Source: Mesorhizobium neociceri
GTDB taxonomy: Bacteria; Pseudomonadota; Alphaproteobacteria; Rhizobiales; Rhizobiaceae
Length of the DNA: 64,000 nt
Assembly: GCF_013520985.1 (NCBI RefSeq)
Contig: NZ_JACDTY010000018.1
Span: 1 to 64,000 of the forward strand
Reading direction: 5' to 3'
Of the stretch, positions 28,555 through 36,660 are shown piece by piece; position 1 is the first letter of the stretch; each line of letters begins with the position of its first letter. The translations under genes and the position numbers were made by a program. The notes beneath the pieces are model-generated. The model searched no databases and was not told the DNA's origin. It saw nothing but the letters and a program-made list of their open reading frames with translations.

Positions 28555-28675
28555 AGCCTGGCCGCTTGGAGTTGCTCTATCGCGTCGATCTCGGCCTTCC
28601 AGGCCTTGCTCTCGACGGCGAGGTCATAGCTCGCCCGCATGTTCATCCAGAACCGCGGCGGCGGAACGATTATTC
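28555..28675 (-). pseudogene. Remnant of a HigA-type antitoxin C-terminus
   Basis: Within the otherwise gene-free stretch 28505-28889, the minus strand encodes PPRFWMNMRASYDLAVESKA and more, which matches the end of HigA/VapI-type XRE antitoxins (the RFWMNLQxxYDLxxA motif). There is no helix-turn-helix part, no proper start and no HigB toxin gene nearby. I read it as a fossil of a toxin-antitoxin module. The rest of the gap holds the sdh leader and promoter region. Confidence 0.5.
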
Positions 28676-28782
28676 CGCACTGCAGCGAACGTTGCGCCGG
28701 CTTCGGGCCGGCCCCTAATCGATTGAAGCAATCGCCAGGCTTTTTGTCAGACTAAATGACGTTTTCAAAACGATTTTCTGGC

Positions 28783-28811
28783 TTTGACGCGGTGCAAAAA
28801 GAGCATTAGAA
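28783..28811 (+). promoter_or_regulatory. Candidate sdh operon promoter
   Basis: TTTGAC (28783-28788) and TTAGAA (28806-28811) at 17-bp spacing lie about 80 bp upstream of sdhC. The -35 box is good and the -10 box weak. This is a visual match only. Confidence 0.35.
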
Positions 28812-28889
28812 ACCGGCTGTCTGAAGTCATACATGAAGGCGGCAAACGCCGCATTCCATCGCGGCTCCGGACTTCGAACTGGGGCAGCC

Positions 28890-29309
28890 ATGAGCAAATC
28901 ACCAGCCACCCGAACCGCCAGACGTGAACGGCCGCTCTCGCCGCATCTGACGATCTACCGTCCGCCGATCACCATGACGATGTCGATCATTCATCGCATC
29001 ACCGGCGGCGCGCTGTATTTCGGCACGCTGCTGGTCGCCGCGTGGCTGATGGCGGCGGCGAGTTCGCAAGGCGCCTTCGATTGGGTCAACTGGGCCTTCG
29101 GCACCTGGCTCGGCCGCCTCATCCTGTTCGGCTACACCTGGGCCTTGATGCACCACATGCTGGGCGGCGTGCGCCACCTCGTGTGGGACACCGGCGCCGG
29201 GCTCGAGAAACACACGGCATCGAAGATCGCCTGGACGACGCTCGCCGGCTCGGTTCTGCTCACGCTGCTGATCTGGGTCGCCGGCTATATGGCGCGGGGA
29301 GCCCTGTGA
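28890..29309 (+). CDS. sdhC: Succinate dehydrogenase cytochrome b556 subunit
   Basis: A 139-residue membrane subunit with three helices. The SdhC signature RPLSPHLTIYRPPITMTMSI and SIIHRITGGAL is present, and the haem-ligand His lies in ALMHHMLGGVRHLVWD. It anchors succinate dehydrogenase (complex II) and takes part in quinone and haem b binding. It begins the sdh operon; its TGA shares its last base with the sdhD ATG. Confidence 0.95.
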   Translation: MSKSPATRTARRERPLSPHLTIYRPPITMTMSIIHRITGGALYFGTLLVAAWLMAAASSQGAFDWVNWAFGTWLGRLILFGYTWALMHHMLGGVRHLVWDTGAGLEKHTASKIAWTTLAGSVLLTLLIWVAGYMARGAL

Positions 29310-29707
29310 TGAGCGGCAACAAAAGCAACGATATGCGCACGCCGCTGGCCAAGGTCCGCGGCCTCGGCTCGTCCCACGAGGGCACGCAGCATTTTTGGCG
29401 CCAGCGGCTGACGGCGCTCGCCAACATCCCGCTGACGCTGTTCTTCGTCGGCTTCCTCATCGCCCTCAACGGCGCCGGCTATGCAGAAGTGCGAGCAGCG
29501 CTTGCCAATCCATTCGTGGCGCTGGTGATGATCCTTTTCCTGATCTCGGGGCTCTACCACATGCGGCTCGGCATGCAGGTGATCATCGAGGACTATGTGA
29601 TCAGCGAAGGCCTGAAGCTGCTGACGATCGCGCTCAGCACATTTTTCACCATAGCGGTCGGCGTCGCCTCGATCTTCGCCCTGCTCAAACTGGCATTCGG
29701 AGGCTGA
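29309..29707 (+). CDS. sdhD: Succinate dehydrogenase membrane anchor subunit
   Basis: A 132-residue three-helix subunit (RTPLAKVRGLGSSHEGTQHF; then LISGLYHMRLGMQVIIEDYV). The motif SGLYHxRLGxQVIxEDY is characteristic of alphaproteobacterial and mitochondrial-type SdhD and contains a haem-ligand His. The ATG overlaps the sdhC stop by one base, so the pair is coupled. The stop lies two bases before the sdhA TTG start. Confidence 0.95.
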   Translation: MSGNKSNDMRTPLAKVRGLGSSHEGTQHFWRQRLTALANIPLTLFFVGFLIALNGAGYAEVRAALANPFVALVMILFLISGLYHMRLGMQVIIEDYVISEGLKLLTIALSTFFTIAVGVASIFALLKLAFGG

Positions 29708-29709
29708 TT

Positions 29710-31542
29710 TTGGCCAAGGACGCGAAATCAGCCAACACGGCTTACACTTACGTCGACCATAAGTTCGACGTTGTGGTCGTCGGCGCCGGCGGCGCCGGCC
29801 TGCGCGCCACGCTCGGCATGGCCGAACAGGGCCTGCGCACCGCCTGCATCACCAAGGTGTTCCCGACCCGCTCTCATACGGTGGCCGCGCAAGGCGGCAT
29901 TGCCGCGTCGCTGTCCAATATGGGTCCCGACTCCTGGCAGTGGCACATGTACGACACCGTCAAAGGTTCGGACTGGCTGGGCGATGTCGACGCCATGGAA
30001 TATCTGGTGCGCGAAGCACCGGCCGCGGTCTACGAGCTCGAACATTACGGCGTGCCGTTCTCGCGCACCGAAGAGGGCAAGATCTATCAGCGCCCCTTCG
30101 GTGGCCACATGATGAATTACGGTGACGGCCCGCCAGTGCAGCGCACCTGTGCTGCCGCCGATCGCACCGGCCACGCCATCCTGCACACGCTTTACGGCCA
30201 GTCGCTGAAGAACAATGCGCAGTTCTTCATCGAGTATTTCGCGCTCGACCTGATCATGGAGCCGGACGGCACTTGCACCGGCGTCGTCGCGTGGAACCTC
30301 GACGACGGCACCATCCACCGCTTCTCGGCCAAGATGGTGGTGCTGGCGACCGGCGGCTACGGCCGCGCCTATTTCTCGGCGACGTCGGCGCACACCTGCA
30401 CCGGCGACGGCGGCGGCATGGCCGCGCGCGCCGGCTTCCCGCTGCAGGACATGGAGTTCGTGCAGTTCCACCCGACCGGCATCTATGGCGCCGGCTGCCT
30501 GATCACCGAGGGTGCGCGCGGCGAGGGCGGCTATCTCGTTAATTCCGAGGGCGAGCGCTTCATGGAGCGCTACGCGCCGTCGGCCAAGGACCTTGCCTCG
30601 CGCGACGTCGTCTCGCGCTGCATGACGCTGGAGATCCGCGAAGGGCGCGGCGTCGGCAAGAAGAAGGATCACATCTTCCTGCATCTGGACCATCTCGATC
30701 CGGCGGTGCTGCATGAGCGGCTGCCGGGCATTTCGGAATCGGCAAAAATCTTTGCCGGCGTCGACCTGACCAAGGAGCCGATCCCGGTATTGCCGACGGT
30801 GCACTACAATATGGGCGGCGTGCCGACCAATTACTGGGGCGAGGTGCTGAACCCGACGGCGAAAAGCCCCGACCGGGTGTCGCCCGGGCTGATGGCGGTG
30901 GGCGAGGCGGGCTGCGCCTCCGTGCACGGCGCCAACCGGCTGGGCTCGAACTCGCTGATCGATCTGGTCGTGTTCGGCCGCGCCGCCGCGATCCGCGCCG
31001 GCCAGGTCATCGACCGCAATTCGGCGATCCCTTCGCCCAGCGAAGCCTCGGTCGAAAAGATCATGGACCGCTTTGACCGGCTGCGCCACGCCAACGGCTC
31101 GACGCCGACGGCGGTGCTGCGCGAAAAAATGCAGAAGGCGATGCAGGAAGACGCGGCCGTGTTCCGCACCCAGGAGTCGCTGGAGAACGGCTGCAAGCGC
31201 ATTTCGGAGCTCTGGACCGAGCTCAAGGACATAAAGGTCTACGATCACTCGATGATCTGGAACTCCGATCTGGTCGAGACGCTGGAGCTGGAAAATCTGA
31301 TGGCCAACGCCATCACCACGGTCTACGGCGCCGAGGCGCGCAAGGAGAGCCGCGGCGCGCATGCGCGGGAAGATTTTGCCTCGCGCGACGACAAGGTCTG
31401 GCGCAAGCACACGCTGGCGCGGCTCAGCGAAGACGGCAAGGTGACGCTGAGCTACCGCCCGGTGCACACCGAGCCGCTGCTGGCGGAAAAGGACGGCGGC
31501 ATCAGCCTCGCCAAGATCGCGCCAAAGGCCAGGGTGTATTGA
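29710..31542 (+). CDS. sdhA: Succinate dehydrogenase flavoprotein subunit
   Basis: A 610-residue FAD subunit that oxidises succinate to fumarate. The dinucleotide fold is GAGGAG (25-30); the covalent-FAD His is His56 in RSHTVAAQGG; substrate loops include FHPTGIYGAG and NRLGSNSLIDLVVFG. The TTG start is preceded by GGAGG at 7-nt spacing; the frame is open further upstream but overlaps sdhD. Full length. DUF3052 follows three bases after the stop, separating sdhA from sdhB. Confidence 0.97.
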   Translation: MAKDAKSANTAYTYVDHKFDVVVVGAGGAGLRATLGMAEQGLRTACITKVFPTRSHTVAAQGGIAASLSNMGPDSWQWHMYDTVKGSDWLGDVDAMEYLVREAPAAVYELEHYGVPFSRTEEGKIYQRPFGGHMMNYGDGPPVQRTCAAADRTGHAILHTLYGQSLKNNAQFFIEYFALDLIMEPDGTCTGVVAWNLDDGTIHRFSAKMVVLATGGYGRAYFSATSAHTCTGDGGGMAARAGFPLQDMEFVQFHPTGIYGAGCLITEGARGEGGYLVNSEGERFMERYAPSAKDLASRDVVSRCMTLEIREGRGVGKKKDHIFLHLDHLDPAVLHERLPGISESAKIFAGVDLTKEPIPVLPTVHYNMGGVPTNYWGEVLNPTAKSPDRVSPGLMAVGEAGCASVHGANRLGSNSLIDLVVFGRAAAIRAGQVIDRNSAIPSPSEASVEKIMDRFDRLRHANGSTPTAVLREKMQKAMQEDAAVFRTQESLENGCKRISELWTELKDIKVYDHSMIWNSDLVETLELENLMANAITTVYGAEARKESRGAHAREDFASRDDKVWRKHTLARLSEDGKVTLSYRPVHTEPLLAEKDGGISLAKIAPKARVY

Positions 31543-31544
31543 TC

Positions 31545-31982
31545 ATGGCGCTGGCGGCCTCCGGATATTCGGGCACGCCGCTTCCGGCCAAGCTTGGCCT
31601 GAAGGACGGGATGGTCGCGGCGTTTATCGCGCTGCCCGACGATCTCAGTGATCTCACTGAGGCCGTCGACTTCGCTCAGGTCGACCGGTTGGGTGACTGG
31701 TCGGCGATTTCGGGAACGTCCCTGAAATACGATGCCGTGCACGCCTTCACCAAACAGCGCGCCGAGATCGAAGATCGCCTCGGCGACGTCGAGGCGGCGG
31801 TCAAGCGTAACGGCATGGTCTGGGTATCCTGGCCGAAGAAAGCATCGAAAGTGCCGACCGATGTCACCGAGGGTGTCGTGCGCGCGGAGGCTCTGAAGCG
31901 CGACCTTGTCGACGTCAAGGTCGCTGCCGTCAACGAAATCTGGTCCGGGCTGAAGCTCGTCATCCGAAAGGACCTGCGGTAA
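31545..31982 (+). CDS. DUF3052 family protein inside the sdh operon
   Basis: A 145-residue protein starting MALAASGYSGTPLPAKLGLK and ending with the DUF3052 signature WVSWPKKASKVPTDVTEG, then AVNEIWSGLKLVIR. No catalytic motif is known for the family. It starts two bases past the sdhA stop, and its TAA overlaps the sdhB start (TAATG). It is therefore translated as part of the succinate dehydrogenase operon, which hints at a role linked to complex II, though DUF3052 genes also occur alone in other bacteria. Confidence 0.85.
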   Translation: MALAASGYSGTPLPAKLGLKDGMVAAFIALPDDLSDLTEAVDFAQVDRLGDWSAISGTSLKYDAVHAFTKQRAEIEDRLGDVEAAVKRNGMVWVSWPKKASKVPTDVTEGVVRAEALKRDLVDVKVAAVNEIWSGLKLVIRKDLR

Positions 31983-32761
31983 TGGTCGAACTCACGCTTC
32001 CCAAGAACTCGAAGGTGCAGCCGGGCAAGACCTGGCCGAAGCCGGAGGGCGCCACCAACCTCAGGGAATATCGCATCTACCGCTGGTCGCCGGACGATGA
32101 TGAGAACCCGCGCATCGACACCTATTTCGTCGACATGGACGATTGCGGGCCGATGGTGCTCGACGCGCTGTTGTGGATCAAGAACAAGATCGACCCGACG
32201 CTGACCTTGCGCCGCTCCTGCCGCGAAGGCATTTGCGGCTCCTGCGCCATGAACATCGATGGCTCCAACACGCTGGCCTGCACCAAGGGCTGCGACGACA
32301 TTTCCGGCGCCGTCAAAGTCTACCCGCTGCCGCATATGCAGGTGGTCAAGGATCTGGTACCCGACCTCACCAATTTCTATGCCCAGCACGCCTCGATCCA
32401 GCCATGGCTGAAGACGGTGTCGCCGGAGCCGGCCAAGGAATGGCTGCAGAGCCATGAGGACCGCGAGAAGCTCGACGGGCTCTACGAATGCATCTTGTGC
32501 GCCTGCTGCTCGACCTCGTGCCCGAGCTACTGGTGGAACGGCGACCGTTATCTCGGTCCGGCAACGCTGCTGCAGGCCTATCGCTGGCTGATCGACAGCC
32601 GCGATGAGGCCAAGGGCGAGCGGCTCGACAATCTCGAAGACCCGTTCCGGCTCTATCGCTGCCACACCATCATGAACTGCGCGCAGACCTGTCCCAAGGG
32701 GCTGAACCCGGCCAAGGCGATTGCGGAAATCAAGAAGATGATGGTGGAGCGGCGGGTTTAG
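31982..32761 (+). CDS. sdhB: Succinate dehydrogenase iron-sulfur subunit
   Basis: A 259-residue subunit carrying three Fe-S clusters. [2Fe-2S]: Cys80, Cys85, Cys88, Cys100 (SCREGICGSC). [4Fe-4S] and [3Fe-4S]: Cys170, Cys173, Cys176, Cys180 (CILCACCSTSC) and Cys227, Cys233, Cys237 (CHTIMNCAQTC). It passes electrons from the SdhA flavin to quinone at SdhC/D. Its ATG overlaps the stop of the DUF3052 gene. Last gene of the operon, followed by a family B repeat. Confidence 0.97.
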   Translation: MVELTLPKNSKVQPGKTWPKPEGATNLREYRIYRWSPDDDENPRIDTYFVDMDDCGPMVLDALLWIKNKIDPTLTLRRSCREGICGSCAMNIDGSNTLACTKGCDDISGAVKVYPLPHMQVVKDLVPDLTNFYAQHASIQPWLKTVSPEPAKEWLQSHEDREKLDGLYECILCACCSTSCPSYWWNGDRYLGPATLLQAYRWLIDSRDEAKGERLDNLEDPFRLYRCHTIMNCAQTCPKGLNPAKAIAEIKKMMVERRV

Positions 32762-32808
32762 GCGCGGCGGGCCGCTCTCGACAAACTCGAACGCAGCGAT
32801 CCTTCGCG

Positions 32809-33019
32809 CCCCCCTCTGTCCTGCCGGACGTTCGTCGTTCGAAAAGCCAAGCAATTGGCTTTCCGTCCGCTGCGCGGACCACTCCTCAACCCCCACGGGT
32901 GGGGAGATTGGCGGTCACTGCGGCTTTTGCCAATCTCCAAGGTTGAAGGATGGCGCGCTGTCGGCGAAGCTACCGATCTCCCCCCATGTGGGGGAGATGT
33001 CCGGCAGGACAGAGGGGGG
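32809..33019. repeat. Palindromic intergenic repeat, family B copy 2
   Basis: Left arm CCCCCCTCTGTCCTGCCGG, right arm CCGGCAGGACAGAGGGGGG, with an inner ATCTCCCCCCATGTGGGGGAGAT hairpin and an extra middle segment absent from copy 1. It fills the gap between sdhB and the YceH-like gene, ending 37 bp before the latter's start. Confidence 0.85.
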
Positions 33020-33055
33020 CGCTGTCCCGCCGGCGCCAGAAAGGATTGCAACCCA

Positions 33056-33688
33056 ATGACCGACTCCGACCTTCCAATCCTCACTCCCGTCGAAGCCCGC
33101 ATTCTCGGCTGCCTGATCGAAAAGAAGGAGCTGACCCCGGATGTCTATCCGCTGACACTGAATGCGGCACTTGCCGCCGCCAACCAGAAGACGGCGCGCG
33201 AGCCCGTCATGGCGCTGGAACAGACGGAGGTGCACCGGGCTCTGAAGCTGCTCGAGCAGAAGGGGTTGGTGCGGCAGATGTTCGGCTCGCGCGTCGAGCG
33301 CTATGAGCACCAGATGGCGCAGCGCTTCTCGCTGACCACGCCGCAGACCGCCTTGCTTGGGCTGCTTCTGTTGCGGGGTCCACAGACGGCGCATGAGCTC
33401 CTGGCGCGGAGCGAGCGCATGGCACGGTTTTCGTCGATCGAGGATCTCCGGGCCGAACTCGACATGCTGATCGGCCGCCGGCCGCCGCTGATCCAGGAAA
33501 TCCCGCGCGGTCCAGGCCAGCGCGAGGACCGTTACGTGCATCTTCTCGCTGGCCCGGTGGATATCGCGGCCCTGTCTGCCCAGCGGAGTGCGCCGGCACT
33601 GCCTGCTTCCGACCTGGAAGCAAGGATTGAATCGCTGGAGCAGGAAGTCGCAGCACTTCGCGCCCGGCTCGACGCGTTGGGGGCTTAG
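33056..33688 (+). CDS. YceH/DUF480 family protein
   Basis: A 210-residue cytoplasmic protein starting MTDSDLPILTPVEARILGCL. The DUF480 hallmarks are IEKKELTPDVYPLTLNAA, NQKTAREPVM, and VHRALKLLEQKGLVR, followed by winged-helix-like repeats and a C-terminal coiled coil (about 185-210, DLEARIESLEQEVAALRARL). Function is unknown; the fold suggests nucleic-acid or protein binding. The frame extends upstream through the repeat, but the ATG at 33056 is the family start. Confidence 0.88.
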   Translation: MTDSDLPILTPVEARILGCLIEKKELTPDVYPLTLNAALAAANQKTAREPVMALEQTEVHRALKLLEQKGLVRQMFGSRVERYEHQMAQRFSLTTPQTALLGLLLLRGPQTAHELLARSERMARFSSIEDLRAELDMLIGRRPPLIQEIPRGPGQREDRYVHLLAGPVDIAALSAQRSAPALPASDLEARIESLEQEVAALRARLDALGA

Positions 33689-33739
33689 CAGTCAACGGAG
33701 ACGTTGGCGAAGGATCGCTACCCCTCCGCCTTAGCCAGC

Positions 33740-34279
33740 TCATTTCCTCCCATAAACACCGCTCGCCTCGCCCCCGGGATCGGTCAGCCGCAGCCGCCTT
33801 CCTTCCAACTCCCAGCGCAACGAAACCGGCTTCAAATCGCCGGGTTTGAACTTCCACAGGCCTGTCAGGTCAGGACGGCAGCCATTGACCGATCGATAAC
33901 TCCCCGCTTTAGGCGTGAACACAATCGTCGCGTCGTCCATCGTCACGGTGCCGGTCTTCAGGGTCAGCGACTGGATCTGGCCGCAACCGTCGACCAGGGA
34001 CGATTGAAACAGCGAATATTCAGCGCGACCGTCGGCGCGAAAGGTGAAGGAGATGCTGCCGCCGCTGCCCGGCGCGCAATTGCCGAGCGGGTCGCAATAG
34101 TCGCCGGAGGCCGCTGCAAACCCCCATTTTCCGAGGAGGGCCGCCGGCATGGCGCCGCGATGGGACCGTGTCGCCGGTCCCGTGCCCTGGCTGGAGGCAT
34201 CGACGATGCCGAAGACCAGTGACCCGGCGAGGACTGCCAGTCCGATGCCTGCCGCCCGGCGTTTGCGCAGCCTCAGCAT
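33740..34279 (-). CDS. Secreted protein of unknown function
   Basis: A 179-residue protein with an N-terminal hydrophobic helix (RRAAGIGLAVLAGSLVFGIV), probably a signal peptide or anchor. The mature part has four Cys (YCDPLGNC, DGCGQI, NGCRPD) likely to form disulfides, and a beta-rich sequence ending LRWELEGRRLRLTDPGGEAS. I recognise no family. The start overlaps the stop of the upstream lipoprotein gene by 7 nt, so the two are coupled. Confidence 0.65.
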   Translation of the reverse strand: MLRLRKRRAAGIGLAVLAGSLVFGIVDASSQGTGPATRSHRGAMPAALLGKWGFAAASGDYCDPLGNCAPGSGGSISFTFRADGRAEYSLFQSSLVDGCGQIQSLTLKTGTVTMDDATIVFTPKAGSYRSVNGCRPDLTGLWKFKPGDLKPVSLRWELEGRRLRLTDPGGEASGVYGRK

Positions 34280-34626
34280 CCCTTGCTCGCGGCAAGCTGT
34301 CGGAGATAGGCAAGCCGCGTGCCGATGACATTGTTGACGATCGCCATCTTGCCGGCCGGCGCCATGCCGCCATATTTTTTCATCGACGGCCCGTGGTTCT
34401 TGGCCTCCTCGTAACCTGCCATCAATTGCCGCAGATCCAGACAGGACATCGAGGCGTATTTCGCCTGTTCCTGCGGGCTGATGACGCCAGACTGCGCCAT
34501 GCCGATGGAGTTGGAGGCCGCCATGCCGGCCATGCTGACGACGGCCGAAACCGGGTTGATGCCGACGCAGCCGGAAAGGCCAAGACAGAGCAGCGGCGCT
34601 GCCAGAAGGCTGGACCTCGTGCTCAT
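34273..34626 (-). CDS. Small putative lipoprotein, unknown function
   Basis: A 117-residue protein with signal peptide and lipobox LCLGLSGC (Cys20). The mature chain has a short hydrophobic Met/Ala-rich stretch (AVVSMAGMAASNSIGM), then a helical part with Cys-LDLRQLMAGYEEA and a C-terminal Cys. No known domain. Its start overlaps the stop of a 50-residue frame upstream (ATGA), and its stop overlaps the start of the next gene: a compact three-gene unit. Confidence 0.7.
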   Translation of the reverse strand: MSTRSSLLAAPLLCLGLSGCVGINPVSAVVSMAGMAASNSIGMAQSGVISPQEQAKYASMSCLDLRQLMAGYEEAKNHGPSMKKYGGMAPAGKMAIVNNVIGTRLAYLRQLAASKGC

Positions 34627-34775
34627 GGCTGACGCTCCCCGGTACGCGGCGGCAACTTGAGGTCGCGATGGTCGGCGACGGTCTTGCCGAGTGCGAGCGA
34701 CAAGATATAGACGCGTGGATTGAAGCCCGCCGAGGCGAGACCCGACAGAGTCTTGAACAGTTGCAAATGATACAT
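34623..34775 (-). CDS. 50-residue small protein upstream of the lipoprotein
   Basis: A short frame MYHLQLFKTLSGLASAGFNP and onward, ending PPRTGERQP. It stops in an ATGA overlap with the lipoprotein start, a hallmark of a real coupled gene, and has a GGGG stretch upstream of its ATG. No conserved domain is recognised. It could also act only as a leader that feeds ribosomes to the lipoprotein start. Confidence 0.45.
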   Translation of the reverse strand: MYHLQLFKTLSGLASAGFNPRVYILSLALGKTVADHRDLKLPPRTGERQP

Positions 34776-34952
34776 CGAACCCCTTTTGGGAACCCCTTGT
34801 GGTTGTTGCCGATTGCGGTCCCCGCTGGGGAAGCACGCCGCAAACTAGGGTGGTCGAAGACGGGCAGCTTGGACGAAACGGCCCTGAAAGCGGCCCAAAC
34901 GGCCCTGGATTGACGTTTTCAGGACGTCGGCGCATATCAGCGCGCATCATTG

Positions 34953-34979
34953 GACCATGATCTTTTCGGGATCATGGTC
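34953..34979. promoter_or_regulatory. Perfect 10-bp hairpin before the AraC-type gene
   Basis: GACCATGATC (34953-34962) pairs with GATCATGGTC (34970-34979) around a 7-nt loop TTTTCGG. It is 18 bp upstream of the chosen AraC start and could be an operator, a leader hairpin, or the core of a small rhizobial repeat. Confidence 0.5.
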
Positions 34980-34997
34980 TGAGGCATGGGGGTGCCG

Positions 34998-35957
34998 ATG
35001 ACTGCGACGATGGGGCAATCCGCCTCGTTTCGATTGATGACGGACATGCTTCCGGAGCGCGATCGCGTCGAGGTGATGCGCGAGGTCTATGGCCGCACAG
35101 TGCTCAAGGTCGATCTCGATCCGCTCGGGCCGACACATGTCGACATGAAGGTGCGCGCCTTGCCTGGCCTCGGTATCGCCACCGGCACTTGTTCGGAATT
35201 CCGCGTCCATCACTCGACGCGGCTGATCGATAATGACGACCTGATCCTGCTGGCGGCGCTTGATGGCGCGAGCGTGATGAAGCATCGCGGCCGCGAAGAG
35301 CCGGTCGGTAACGGCCATGCATTGATGATGAGCGGCGAAGAGGTCGGCCTCAACATCATCCAGCCGGGCGGCCTGCGCTTCGTCAATATGAGCTTCTCGC
35401 TCAAGCAGCTGTCACCGCTGGTCGGCGACCCGGCCCGAGCGCTGATGCAGCCGCTGCCGACCGGCGGCGGCGCGATGCGGCTGCTGCTCGACTATGTACA
35501 GTCAATCCAGGACTGCGATGGGCTAACGCCCGAGACCTGGCATCTGGCGACGACGCATATTTTCGACCTTGTCGCCCTGGCGATGGGCGCAACCCGCGAC
35601 GCGGCGGAAATCGCGCGCGGGCGCGGCGTGCGCGTGGCGCGGCTGCGTGCCATCAAGGCCGATATCACCGCTCATGGCGGGCACGGCAGGCTTTCGGCCG
35701 AAGATGTCGCCAGGCGTCACCGCCTCTCGGCTCGCTACGTGCGAAAACTGTTCGCGAGCGAAGGCACGTCGCTATCGGATTTCATGCTGTGCCAGCGGCT
35801 GCTGCGCGCCCACCGCATGCTCTGCGATCCCCGCCAGGCCGGCCGCAGCATCACCGCGGTCGCCTTCGAGGCGGGCTTCAACGACCTGTCCTATTTCAAC
35901 CGGCTTTTCGGCGGCGCTACGATGCAACGCCGTCGGACGTGCGGGCGGCGGCGCTGA
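34998..35957 (+). CDS. AraC family transcriptional regulator (probable frameshift near the 3' end)
   Basis: A 319-residue regulator. The N-terminal ligand domain (about 1-200) is followed by an AraC helix-turn-helix pair: LSAEDVARRHRLSARYVRKLF and SITAVAFEAGFNDLSYFNRLF. After FNRLF the read frame gives GGATMQRRRTCGRRR. One extra C near 35910 would instead give FRRRYDATPSDVRAAALKS, the normal AraC ending, stopping at 35964. So a one-base deletion or sequencing error is likely. The ATG at 34998 has GGGGGTG upstream; 34986 is an alternative. Confidence 0.85.
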   Translation: MTATMGQSASFRLMTDMLPERDRVEVMREVYGRTVLKVDLDPLGPTHVDMKVRALPGLGIATGTCSEFRVHHSTRLIDNDDLILLAALDGASVMKHRGREEPVGNGHALMMSGEEVGLNIIQPGGLRFVNMSFSLKQLSPLVGDPARALMQPLPTGGGAMRLLLDYVQSIQDCDGLTPETWHLATTHIFDLVALAMGATRDAAEIARGRGVRVARLRAIKADITAHGGHGRLSAEDVARRHRLSARYVRKLFASEGTSLSDFMLCQRLLRAHRMLCDPRQAGRSITAVAFEAGFNDLSYFNRLFGGATMQRRRTCGRRR

Positions 35958-36022
35958 AGAGTTGATCCATGAACCGAAACACCGGCACGAGGCCGGCGTT
36001 TCTCACTTCGAATTCGTGCCGT

Positions 36023-36448
36023 TCACCCCAGCCTGGCGTCGAGCGACACCTTGATGGCGCCGAGCGCCTTTGAGACCGGGCATTCGGCCTTGGCCTTCTC
36101 GGCCAATTCCTTGAATTTCGCCGCATCGATGCCCGGCACCTTGCCGACCACGGTGATGGCGCTGCCGGTGATGCCGGTGCCGGGCACCAGCGTCACCACC
36201 GCCTTGGTGTCGAGTTGAGTGGCGGGGGTGCCGTTCTCGGCCAGGAAGTGGGAGAATTGCATGGCGTAGCAGCCGGCATGAGCCGCCGCGATCAACTCTT
36301 CGGGATTGGTGCCGGATTTGCCGCTTTCGTCCTCGAAACGCGCCTTGAACGAATAAGGCGTGCCCTTCAATGCGCCGCTCTGCGTGTCGAGCGTGCCATT
36401 GCCCTCTTTCAGATTGCCTTTCCAGACGGCGTTTGCGGTGCGGTCCAT
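36023..36448 (-). CDS. OsmC/Ohr family peroxiredoxin
   Basis: A 141-residue OsmC-type protein. The two redox Cys are in AAAHAGCYAMQFSHFL and AKAECPVSKALG; NPEELIAAAHAGC is the family signature. It reduces organic hydroperoxides. Starts MDRTANAVWKGNLKEG, which is closer to OsmC than to Ohr. It converges with the AraC-type gene, 58 bp away. Confidence 0.92.
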   Translation of the reverse strand: MDRTANAVWKGNLKEGNGTLDTQSGALKGTPYSFKARFEDESGKSGTNPEELIAAAHAGCYAMQFSHFLAENGTPATQLDTKAVVTLVPGTGITGSAITVVGKVPGIDAAKFKELAEKAKAECPVSKALGAIKVSLDARLG

Positions 36449-36660
36449 GAAGTCCTCCTTGATTACAGCGGTAGCGCCGGCCAGGCGGCGTTCCCTTCAA
36501 CTATAGCGCGGCGGCCGGGGAAGACCACCGGGCTGTTTCGGGGCCGGCGCCGCCTTGCGGAAATTTCTTTGAAAAAAATCTGCGTGCAAAAATGTCGACT
36601 TCTGTCGAACCCGGCCGTCCTGCGGGTGGCCACGGATTCTCGTGGCGGATGGAGGTTCAC

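Noticed and set aside
29728..31467. 579-codon minus-strand frame opposite sdhA
   Set aside because: Same reason: GC-rich third codon positions of sdhA keep the antisense frame open; product is low-complexity Ala/Arg/Asp/His.
34668..34913. 81-codon plus-strand frame opposite the small lipoprotein unit
   Set aside because: Runs against the coupled minus-strand frame 34623-34775 and has no domain or good ribosome site.
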